Made by a program: the position numbers and the translations under genes
Part shown: positions 1 to 6,326 of the stretch, in pieces
How the letters are laid out: each line of letters starts with the position of its first letter
Position numbering within the stretch: the first letter of the stretch is position 1
The notes under the pieces: generated by a model
The model's input: only the letters and a program-made list of their open reading frames with translations
Databases searched by the model: none
Told to the model about the DNA's origin: nothing
NCBI GenBank assembly: GCA_016202525.1
Contig: JACQOM010000051.1
Coordinates: 1-11,193, forward strand
Direction: 5' to 3'
Source: Chloroflexota bacterium
GTDB lineage: Bacteria; Chloroflexota; Dehalococcoidia; Dehalococcoidales; UBA2162
DNA: 11,193 nt

Positions 1-967
1 CCAAGCTGACCGTACTCATCTTTTTCAAATCGACTGTTTTCTGACTTCGGGCGATTGATGGTGTCGGCTTGAAAGCTGCCCTGAGGACTATCGGCATCCC
101 GTTGCTGATGCCGCCGAGTATGCCGCCGGCATTATTGGTCAGGGTAATAATCTTACCGGCTTTGATTGCCAGCGAATCATTATTCTCCGAACCTTTTTGG
201 GCGGAGACAGAAAACCCTGAGCCGAACTCGATTCCCTTAACCGCCGGTATTGCCAGAATCGCTTTGGCCAGCTCTCCATCCAGCGTATCGAAGATTGGTT
301 CTCCCAAGCCGACGGGCACATTGAGCGCTATACCTTCTACCGCTCCCCCAACGCTGTCGCCAGCCTCTCTCACCTTCTCAAGCAGCTTGATTATCTCTTT
401 GGCGGTGGTGGGGTCAGCGCACCTGAGTGGGTTTGTTGCCACATTTTTTCTGATTTCATCGATTCCTTTCGGACTGGCTTTGATACCGCCGATTTCAATG
501 GTATGTGCCAGCACCTCGATGCCGACCGTGCCGAGCAGCTTCTTGGCGACGGCGCCGGCCATGACCAGAGTGGCTGTGATTCTACCGGAGAACCTGCCTC
601 CACCGCGGAAATCATTGAATCCGCCGTACTTGGTAAAGGCGGTGTAATCGGCATGGCCCGGCCTGGGCAGGAACCTCATCTTTTCATATTCGGTGGAATC
701 GACATCCTTGTTCCACACCAGCAAACAGATGGGAGCGCCGGTGGTATGTCCGTTGAAGGTGCCGGAGAGGATTTCCACCTTGTCTTCCTCGGCTCTGCGG
801 GTAGCGCCGATGCCTGCCTGCGGCCGCCTCTTATCCATTTCTTTCTGGATATCCTGCTCATCAAGGGCTAGTCCCGCCGGGCAGCCATCGATAGTAGCGC
901 CGACGCACCGGCCGTGGCTTTCACCGAAGCTGGTTATGGTGAACAGCTTGCCGAAACTATTTTCCAT
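1..967 (-). CDS. aroC: Chorismate synthase (3' end cut by window edge)
   Basis: Catalyses the last shikimate step, the FMNH2-dependent trans-elimination of phosphate from EPSP to give chorismate. The frame stays open from an ATG at 967 to the left edge (322 codons plus one base); the family is usually about 360 residues, so roughly 40 C-terminal residues are outside. Visible motifs are GESHG (residues 15-19, with conserved His18), RPGHADYT (102-109, His105), a Gly-rich GGGRFSGRITA (122-132), NNAGGILGGISNG (278-290) and KPTPSIARSQ (300-309). The second signature usually reads SARET in proteobacterial enzymes and is SGRIT here. The start overlaps the aroA stop by 11 bases and has a GAGGT Shine-Dalgarno 8 bases upstream inside aroA. 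It is last in a six-gene aro run. Family assignment is secure. Confidence 0.96.
   Translation of the reverse strand, partial: MENSFGKLFTITSFGESHGRCVGATIDGCPAGLALDEQDIQKEMDKRRPQAGIGATRRAEEDKVEILSGTFNGHTTGAPICLLVWNKDVDSTEYEKMRFLPRPGHADYTAFTKYGGFNDFRGGGRFSGRITATLVMAGAVAKKLLGTVGIEVLAHTIEIGGIKASPKGIDEIRKNVATNPLRCADPTTAKEIIKLLEKVREAGDSVGGAVEGIALNVPVGLGEPIFDTLDGELAKAILAIPAVKGIEFGSGFSVSAQKGSENNDSLAIKAGKIITLTNNAGGILGGISNGMPIVLRAAFKPTPSIARSQKTVDLKKMSTVSL
957..967 (-). promoter_or_regulatory. aroA/aroC stop-start overlap
   Basis: ATGGAAAATAG, identical to the aroD/aroE junction. Unlike most junctions in the run it also has a recognisable Shine-Dalgarno, GAGGT at 976-980, 8 bases before the aroC ATG. 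Confidence 0.8.
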
Positions 968-2222
968 CTATCTTTACCTCGCCCCCCAGACTTTTCAGTA
1001 TATCCCAGAACTCGGGGTAGGTTTTGGCGACACATTCCGCCTCTTCTATTATGGTGCCGCCGTAGCTTAAACCGAGCAGGCTAAAAGCCATGGCGATACG
1101 GTGGTCGCCCCGCGTGCCGATGACCGCATTCTGTACCGGTGAACCGGTAATGGTCAATCTATTTTTCTCCTCGGCGACTTTGATACCCATTCTCTCCAGT
1201 CCTTCACGTAAAGCTGAAGGTCGGTCTGACTCTTTGAGCCGAGCTCTTTCGATGCCGGTGAACTCGCTGGTGCCATCGGCCGCCGCCGCCAAAACAGCCA
1301 TGGTCGGCAGCAGGTCGATGCAGTTGACCAGGTTGGCACGTATCGCTTTCAGTCTTGCTTTTTTAACCGTGACCGAGTTTTTGCCGATGGTGACGGGAAC
1401 CTCCATTTCTTTTAAGAAATCCAGTATCGCCTTATCTCCCTGCAGACTGGCCGGATTTACGTTGGCTACCTCCACCTCACCGGCTAAAGCCCCCAGTGCC
1501 AGGGGGTATGAGGCTGATGTCCAGTCTCCCTCTACTCTGTATTTAGTCGGCTTATACTTTTGTCTGGATATTTCCAGTTCCCTCAGGTCCGGGGAAGCGT
1601 TGACGCTTATGCCGAAAGCTTTCAGGCATTCCAGGGTCATGGCGACGAAGGGTTGCGATTCCAAAGCGGTTGTTACCCTGATTTTAGCGCCCTCTTCGGC
1701 AAAGGGGGATATGAATAGTAGGGCGGAGACGAATTGGGAACTGATGTTGCCCGGCAGTTCGGTGACTCCGCCCTTTAGTCTGCCTCCCCTGACCAGCACG
1801 CAGGTTTCCTTCTCCTGGTAGGAACAATCGACTCCCAGTTGAGTCAGCGCCTGTACCAGTGGTTTTATCGGCCTTCGGGCAAGGGAAGGCGCCGAGGTCA
1901 GGCGGCAGATACCGGAGACGAGCGCGCAGATGGCTGTCATGAATCTCAATGTGGCGGCCGATTCCCGGCAGAACAGGTCAGTTTTCGGCTCAACGAAGTC
2001 ACCGCCGGTGACCCACCATGAGTTCTTGTTCTGAATAACGGAAATGCCCAGGCGGCTCAATACATCCAGGCAGGCTTCGGTATCATCGGAGCCGAGCGGG
2101 TTGATTATTTCGCTTTCGCCTTTAGCCAGGGCAGAGCATATCAGCCCGCGGATAGTATAGCTCTTCGAGGAAGGAGCAGTTACCTTGCCGGCTATCTTAC
2201 TTTGATAAATCGAAGCTCTCAT
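957..2222 (-). CDS. aroA: 3-phosphoshikimate 1-carboxyvinyltransferase (EPSP synthase)
   Basis: Transfers the enolpyruvyl group of PEP to shikimate-3-phosphate (step 6). At 421 residues it is full length and shows the expected residues: Lys20-Ser21 and Arg25 near the N-terminus, RRPIKPL (116-122), SSQ (161-163) for shikimate-3-phosphate binding, Asp303 in IDLLPTMAVLAA, RLKESDR (328-334, Glu331) and RGDHRIAMAF (371-380), then Lys400. The PEP/glyphosate loop reads RESAATLRF (86-94) where E. coli has GNAGTAMRP, so Ala89 sits at the position of E. coli Gly96. That is the position linked to glyphosate insensitivity in class II enzymes. The start overlaps aroK by 26 bases, the longest overlap in the run, but the N-terminus fits the family well and no later Met is available. 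The stop TAG overlaps the aroC start. Confidence 0.96.
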   Translation of the reverse strand: MRASIYQSKIAGKVTAPSSKSYTIRGLICSALAKGESEIINPLGSDDTEACLDVLSRLGISVIQNKNSWWVTGGDFVEPKTDLFCRESAATLRFMTAICALVSGICRLTSAPSLARRPIKPLVQALTQLGVDCSYQEKETCVLVRGGRLKGGVTELPGNISSQFVSALLFISPFAEEGAKIRVTTALESQPFVAMTLECLKAFGISVNASPDLRELEISRQKYKPTKYRVEGDWTSASYPLALGALAGEVEVANVNPASLQGDKAILDFLKEMEVPVTIGKNSVTVKKARLKAIRANLVNCIDLLPTMAVLAAAADGTSEFTGIERARLKESDRPSALREGLERMGIKVAEEKNRLTITGSPVQNAVIGTRGDHRIAMAFSLLGLSYGGTIIEEAECVAKTYPEFWDILKSLGGEVKIDGK

Positions 2223-2733
2223 CTTTTTTTAGCTGCTCTATTATTTGCTCAGCCACGGCCTTAATGTCCAGTTTTGAGGTATTAACGCTGATGTCAGCTG
2301 CCTGTTCATAAAAAGGTTTCCTGAATTTCAGGAGTTCGGTGATGGTCTGGAGAGGGTTGTCCACCGCAAGAAGAGGTCTCTGCCCCGCCTCTTTCAAGAC
2401 CCGTTTGAGGATGGATCCCGGAGATGCCGTAAGATAAACTATTCGGGAACTTTTCCTCAGCCGGTCGGTATTTATTTTGTTGAGGATGATGCCTCCCCCG
2501 CAGGCGATAACCACCCTTTCCATTCTGGCAATCTCTTTGGTGACTTCAATCTCGAGCTCGCGGAAAGCTATTTCACCGTCCTGCTGAAAGATATCGGGAA
2601 TGGGCTTTCCCGCCTGCCGCTCAATCAATAAGTCGGTCTCGATGAATTTACGGTTTAGCTTTTGTGCCAGGAGACGGCCAACGGCGCTCTTGCCGGTTCC
2701 CATGAAACCAATCAAAGCGATATTAGTTTTCAT
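2197..2733 (-). CDS. aroK: Shikimate kinase
   Basis: ATP-dependent phosphorylation of shikimate to shikimate-3-phosphate (step 5), a P-loop NMP-kinase-like fold. At 178 residues it is typical in length. Walker A is GFMGTGKS (9-16). Shikimate-binding residues are Asp34 (in ETDLLIE), Arg58 (in FRELE) and the GGG of ACGGGI (79-81). The lid arginine is Arg119 in QRPLL, and a second conserved Arg is in KFRKPFYEQ (Arg138). The start ATG overlaps the aroE stop by 11 bases (ATGAAAACTAA) and no good Shine-Dalgarno precedes it, so reinitiation by ribosomes finishing aroE is likely. aroK and aroL cannot be told apart from sequence alone; aroK is used by default. Confidence 0.95.
   Translation of the reverse strand: MKTNIALIGFMGTGKSAVGRLLAQKLNRKFIETDLLIERQAGKPIPDIFQQDGEIAFRELEIEVTKEIARMERVVIACGGGIILNKINTDRLRKSSRIVYLTASPGSILKRVLKEAGQRPLLAVDNPLQTITELLKFRKPFYEQAADISVNTSKLDIKAVAEQIIEQLKKDESFDLSK
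2723..2733 (-). promoter_or_regulatory. aroE/aroK stop-start overlap
   Basis: ATGAAAACTAA holds the aroK start and the aroE stop in an 11-base overlap with the same frame shift as the other two 11-base junctions (consensus ATGRAAAMTAR). Confidence 0.75.
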
Positions 2734-3595
2734 AATTTCTTAGTAACTTGGTGGCTTCCTGTCTCATCAATTCCACCGGCGCTTTCCGTCCGGTCCATTT
2801 CTCGAAAGCTAAAGCTCCTTGCCAGACCAGCATATCCAGCCCGCCGATGATTTTTGCGCCGGCGCTCTTAGCTTCTTTTAGCAACCTTGTCTTTACTGGG
2901 TTATAGACAATATCGAAGACAATCAGACCTCGGCGTAGCAGGTCGGCTGCAACGGGAGTATGGTCGGCATCAGGCACCATGCCCAAGCTGGTGGTGTTGA
3001 CCAGCATATCGGCTTTGCTCAGAGCCTTAGCCAGGTTTTCTTTATTAAGCTCCGAGGCAACAACTTTCTTGTCGGATGCCGGTAATATGCTGCCGGCCAG
3101 TTTCCTAGCACTATCAGGTGAGCGGTTGATGATAACCAGATTGGCACCCCGTTCAGCCAGGATAAAAGAGACGGCCCTCGAGGCACCGCCGGCTCCCAAA
3201 ATGACGACATTTTGTCCCTTCGGTTCGATGTCTTTTTCCAGTAAAGCCTGCAGAAATCCGTCGGCATCGGTGTTATAGCCGGTCAGTACACCATTATCAT
3301 TGACGATGGTATTGACCGCCCCAATCTTATCCGCCAGTGGGTCGAGCTTGTCTAAGTACTGAAGGACGGCGACCTTGTGCGGGATGGTAACGTTCAGACC
3401 CCTGATGTTCAGTGCCCTCATCCCAGCAATAGCTTCAGCCAGCGCCTCTTTTTTGACCCGGAAGGGAACATATAAATAATCCAGTCCTGTCTTCAGGAAG
3501 GCGGCGTTGTGCATTGCGGGCGATATCGTATGCTCCACCGGGTCGCCGATTATCCCGCAGAGTTTTGTTTTGCCGGAGATAGCTCTATTTTCCAT
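2723..3595 (-). CDS. aroE: Shikimate dehydrogenase (NADP+)
   Basis: Reduces 3-dehydroshikimate to shikimate with NADPH (step 4). It has 290 residues. The N-terminal substrate domain shows GDPVEHTISPAMHNAAF (with Ser25-Pro26; Thr23 replaces the more usual Ser), NVTIPHK (68-74, catalytic Lys74), GAVNT (92-96) and GYNTDADG (catalytic Asp110). The Rossmann domain has GAGGASRA (134-141) and the cofactor-selecting INRS (156-159). Near the C-terminus are NTTSLGM and GLDMLVWQGALAFEKWTG, characteristic of AroE. Both ends overlap neighbours by 11 bases (aroD upstream, aroK downstream). No strong ribosome-binding site precedes the start, which suggests translational coupling to aroD. Confidence 0.96.
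   Translation of the reverse strand: MENRAISGKTKLCGIIGDPVEHTISPAMHNAAFLKTGLDYLYVPFRVKKEALAEAIAGMRALNIRGLNVTIPHKVAVLQYLDKLDPLADKIGAVNTIVNDNGVLTGYNTDADGFLQALLEKDIEPKGQNVVILGAGGASRAVSFILAERGANLVIINRSPDSARKLAGSILPASDKKVVASELNKENLAKALSKADMLVNTTSLGMVPDADHTPVAADLLRRGLIVFDIVYNPVKTRLLKEAKSAGAKIIGGLDMLVWQGALAFEKWTGRKAPVELMRQEATKLLRNYEN
3585..3595 (-). promoter_or_regulatory. aroD/aroE stop-start overlap
   Basis: ATGGAAAATAG on the minus strand carries the aroE start and the aroD stop. Exactly the same 11 bases form the aroA/aroC junction at 957-967, and aroE/aroK (2723-2733) has the close variant ATGAAAACTAA. Confidence 0.8.
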
Positions 3596-4250
3596 TCTTG
3601 TTTATCGCTTCATATATTGCTAACAGGTCTTTTACCGTTAGCTGCCCCTGAGCGGATTCTTTACCAGTTTCAATCGAGGCATAGGTGAAGTCGCCACCGG
3701 CCAGTGGGCAGAGAACACGGCTGATGATGCCTGGAGCCCCCATGGCTAGTGAGACCAGTCTGACTCCGGGGAACTCGGCGAAAAGCTGTAGGACACTGAT
3801 GTTATCCCGTGCCTCGCGGGCGGTAGTAACTATCTTGGCAATATCGGCGCCGGCTTTGAGTTGTCTTTGCACTATGGCTTTCATCTCAGCCAACGGGAGT
3901 GTTTTCTCCAGATTATGATAGGACAGGAGGCATTTCGCCCTTTTCTTAAATATTGATACGATTTTACCCAGGTTCTTCGTCTCAAGTTCAACGTCAATTA
4001 TTGATGCTCCCAACTCGATGGCTTGAAGAAGCTGCTCGATTCTGCCGTCTTCAGTTCCGGACCACTTACCGCCCTCGTTGGCATTCCGGTTGGTAGCTAT
4101 CCAGGGTTTACCGAGTTGCCCGGACAGCTCCTGCCAACCGTCACCAATGAGGTCGATGCGCACCTCGAACAGGTCGACCAGCGGTGCCACCTGGCTGGCG
4201 GCTTTCGCGTCATTGCTGACGATGGCGGCGCAAATTCTAGGTTTTCTCAT
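3585..4250 (-). CDS. aroD: 3-dehydroquinate dehydratase, type I
   Basis: Dehydrates 3-dehydroquinate to 3-dehydroshikimate (step 3) through a Schiff base in a TIM barrel. The 221-residue length and motifs mark the type I class, not the dodecameric type II enzyme. Visible are FEVRID (28-33, Glu29 and Arg31), catalytic His112 in SYHN, Schiff-base Lys139 in ADIAKIV, LAMGAPGIISR (168-178, Arg178), and SAQGQ (199-203), a variant of the usual SAPGQ loop. The start ATG lies inside the aroB 3' end with a 14-base overlap. The only purine-rich element upstream (GGAG, about 16 bases away) is too distant to be convincing, so coupling to aroB is likely. Confidence 0.95.
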   Translation of the reverse strand: MRKPRICAAIVSNDAKAASQVAPLVDLFEVRIDLIGDGWQELSGQLGKPWIATNRNANEGGKWSGTEDGRIEQLLQAIELGASIIDVELETKNLGKIVSIFKKRAKCLLSYHNLEKTLPLAEMKAIVQRQLKAGADIAKIVTTAREARDNISVLQLFAEFPGVRLVSLAMGAPGIISRVLCPLAGGDFTYASIETGKESAQGQLTVKDLLAIYEAINKNGK

Positions 4251-5325
4251 TCGGATTGGTTAAAGACTCCTCTATCAAAGATGAGCTTACTTCATCGCTG
4301 ATGAACACGTTGCCTATCGATTTAGGCAAGACGAATCTTATTTTGTCCTGCAGAATCTTTTTATCGTGTTTCATCGCCTGGATTAGTTTTTTTGCCTGAA
4401 GACGGGGAATTTCGGTGGGCAGGCCAGCCCTGTTGATGAGGTTTTTCAGCCTGCCTACCTCTTTTTTATCCAGTATATCCATCTTGTTGGCGATTCTGGC
4501 CGCGACCAGCATACCCATGGCTACGGCTTTGCCGTGCGAGACGGAAAAATCGGAGACGGATTCAATGGCATGTCCCACAGTGTGGCCATAGTTCAGGATA
4601 TTTCTCAGGCCGAAATCCCGTTCGTCCTTTTCTACCACTTCGGCTTTTATCTTAGCCGACTGAAAGACAATCGTTTCCAGCGCTTGGTCATCGAGCGACC
4701 TTATCCGGTCGAGGTTTTGCTCCAGATAAATAAAGAAATCCTCGTCGTGGATTACTCCGTATTTGATGACTTCGGCTAGCCCATCGCTAAGCTCTTCAGC
4801 GCTGAGTGTTTTCAGGGTGGTGATGTCAGAGAGCACCAGGCTGGGCTGGTAGAAAGCCCCTATCCTGTTTTTGAGCAGGCCGTAATTCACGGCCACCTTG
4901 CCGCCGATACTGCTGTCAACCTGTGCCAGCAGGGTAGTCGGTATCTGTACCAGCGGGACTCCGCGCAGGTATGTCGCCGCCACAAATCCGCTCAGGTCGC
5001 CGATAACCCCGCCACCCAGTGCCAGGATAGGGGTCATCCTTTCCGCATGAAAGTCGGTTAGCTCATGGTACAGGCGGCCAGCCGTTTCCAGCGATTTTTG
5101 TTCTTCCCCCTGTGGGACTTCTATGATGAGTGCCTTGAAGCCGTTGCTGGTCAGGCTTTGCTTCAGGGTACTGCCATACAAGCTCTTTACCGCCGGGTCG
5201 GTAATAATTACCAGCTTATCGTTGCACCCGATTTCTTTGAGCTTGTCTGCGGTCTGCTTGAGCAGCCCGGCGCCGATATGGATATAGTAGCCGGTGCTGC
5301 CCAGCTTGACCCTGACTTTTTTCAT
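4237..5325 (-). CDS. aroB: 3-dehydroquinate synthase
   Basis: Converts DAHP to 3-dehydroquinate (step 2) with NAD+ and a divalent metal. It has 362 residues, the usual length. The NAD-binding region shows GGGVIGDLSGF (104-114) and PTTLLAQVDSSIGGK (129-143). Metal ligands are Glu184 in GLAEVIKYG, His248 in NYGHTVGHA and His264 in SHGKAVAMGM. KAEVVEKDER (228-236) is also conserved. The N-terminus fits the family, so the ATG at 5325 is accepted, although only a weak GGGG element precedes it. A 77-base gap separates it from the upstream gene, the largest gap before the overlapping aro genes begin. I found no clear terminator or strong promoter in that gap, so read-through from upstream remains possible. 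Confidence 0.96.
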   Translation of the reverse strand: MKKVRVKLGSTGYYIHIGAGLLKQTADKLKEIGCNDKLVIITDPAVKSLYGSTLKQSLTSNGFKALIIEVPQGEEQKSLETAGRLYHELTDFHAERMTPILALGGGVIGDLSGFVAATYLRGVPLVQIPTTLLAQVDSSIGGKVAVNYGLLKNRIGAFYQPSLVLSDITTLKTLSAEELSDGLAEVIKYGVIHDEDFFIYLEQNLDRIRSLDDQALETIVFQSAKIKAEVVEKDERDFGLRNILNYGHTVGHAIESVSDFSVSHGKAVAMGMLVAARIANKMDILDKKEVGRLKNLINRAGLPTEIPRLQAKKLIQAMKHDKKILQDKIRFVLPKSIGNVFISDEVSSSLIEESLTNPNEKT

Positions 5326-5402
5326 CTGTTATTGCCCCAGTTTTGTTTTTGCTGAGTTGATGACTTTATTGACTTCTTAAGAGGGTTAGTAAACAAATCC
5401 CG

Positions 5403-5876
5403 TTAGAGACCGTAGCGTTCTTTTAGTCTTGCCTGCCTTGTCCTGTCCTCATGGATATGGTTCACGGTATCGATTGTCCGTCGGGTCTCAGAGTCTAATG
5501 ATGCTAAACTCTTTTCGTCTAGCTCACGGGCTAGCTGTTCCAGTTGATGGTAGGTAGTGGTGATATGTTTGGGGTCTCCTTTTACCGGCAAACGGGCAAA
5601 AAGGTCGCGGAAAGCATGCGCATGTTTTTGGTATCGCTCATCACGGTCGAGCCGGCTCATGCTTTGATGAAGTCCGGAAATCCAGGAGGCTGCATGGTAG
5701 ACCTCGTCGTCCCTGTTTCCGAAGGGGGCAATCATGCCGGATATAGCTTCGGTGCATTCGTAATCATCGATGTTATTCGGGGCAAGTCGTAGCTCTTTGA
5801 CAATTTCTACAGACCGCTTCCGGATAGACTCCTGTCCTTTTTTGATGAATTCCTGACAACCACAGAGGTCACACAT
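5403..5876 (-). CDS. Uncharacterised 157-residue protein with N-terminal MCxxCGC motif
   Basis: I do not recognise a family. The start is set at the ATG at 5876 because an AAGGAG Shine-Dalgarno (5883-5888) sits 6 bases upstream; the frame is open further to 5933, but that start would run into the upstream gene. The protein begins MCDLCGC (Cys2, Cys5, Cys7; one more Cys at 41), a motif that could bind a metal ion or act in redox chemistry. The rest is hydrophilic and predicted helical by eye, rich in charged residues and histidines (61, 70, 85, 87, 104, 110, 140, 142), with no signal peptide or membrane segment. A remote hemerythrin-like helical bundle is possible but unproven. It follows the RidA gene by 35 bases and precedes aroB by 77 bases. 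Confidence 0.75.
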   Translation of the reverse strand: MCDLCGCQEFIKKGQESIRKRSVEIVKELRLAPNNIDDYECTEAISGMIAPFGNRDDEVYHAASWISGLHQSMSRLDRDERYQKHAHAFRDLFARLPVKGDPKHITTTYHQLEQLARELDEKSLASLDSETRRTIDTVNHIHEDRTRQARLKERYGL

Positions 5877-5882
5877 ATTAGT

Positions 5883-5888
5883 CTCCTT
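5883..5888 (-). promoter_or_regulatory. Ribosome-binding site deciding the start at 5876
   Basis: On the minus strand AAGGAG lies 6 bases before the ATG at 5876. It is the best Shine-Dalgarno among the aro-side genes and rules in favour of the shorter protein starting MCDLCGC over an upstream ATG at 5933. Confidence 0.8.
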
Positions 5889-5911
5889 GTCTGTAATTGG
5901 GGTTGAGTAAT

Positions 5912-6289
5912 CTACGGCTTGTAGGCAGTGCACTCCATTTCTACAAGCATCTCTGGCCTTATCAAATTTGTTATCAAAGCGGTGCGGGCCGGACGGTCTT
6001 TCGGGAAGTATTGAGTGTAAACCTCATTCATCTTCGGCCAATCTTCTGCCCGGGGCAGGAAGACCTGTACCTTGACAACGTCGCTGAGGGATGCGCCGGC
6101 TTTTTCCAGCACCCGCTTGATACTTTCCAGTACCTGTCTAGTTTGAGCTTGTACCCCTTCTACTGCATTGCCATTAGCATCCCTGGCCCCAACCGTCCCT
6201 GAGACAAAGATAAAATCTCCGGCTCTGAACGCTGACGAGAAGGGGGCATTCTCCGTGTTAGGCATGACGATAGCTTCTTTTCTGGCCAT
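5912..6289 (-). CDS. RidA family enamine/imine deaminase (YjgF/YER057c/UK114)
   Basis: RidA proteins hydrolyse reactive enamine/imine intermediates such as 2-aminoacrylate made by PLP enzymes. At 125 residues this one is typical and likely forms the usual trimer. It shows AGDFIFVSGTVG (23-34), the key Arg102 in RPARTAL (E. coli Arg105), and the C-terminal VEMECTAYKP with Glu120 (E. coli Glu120). The residue aligned with E. coli Tyr17 is Phe17, a conservative change seen in some subfamilies, so it may not be a strict RidA. A GAGGAG element 9 bases upstream supports the start at 6289. It follows the MBL-fold gene by 37 bases and precedes the MCxxCGC protein gene by 35 bases; the three probably share a transcript. 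Family secure, substrate unknown. Confidence 0.9.
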   Translation of the reverse strand: MARKEAIVMPNTENAPFSSAFRAGDFIFVSGTVGARDANGNAVEGVQAQTRQVLESIKRVLEKAGASLSDVVKVQVFLPRAEDWPKMNEVYTQYFPKDRPARTALITNLIRPEMLVEMECTAYKP

Positions 6290-6326
6290 GGCTCAACTCC
6301 TCTTTTGATATTTTATTTGCAGGTCT

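Noticed and set aside
69..647. 192-codon open frame on the plus strand
   Set aside because: It is antisense to aroC, which has all family motifs; the translation is low-complexity Ser/Pro/Ala-rich and matches nothing known.
1090..1821. 243-codon open frame on the plus strand
   Set aside because: Antisense shadow of aroA, which is a complete and well-conserved EPSP synthase.
5326..5402. Terminator or dedicated promoter before aroB
   Set aside because: Only a short TCTTAAGA palindrome and poor -35/-10 matches with bad spacing are seen; no GC-rich stem with T-tract.
5877..5933. Longer version of the MCxxCGC protein starting at 5933
   Set aside because: It would overlap the RidA gene, and a strong AAGGAG sits just before the ATG at 5876.
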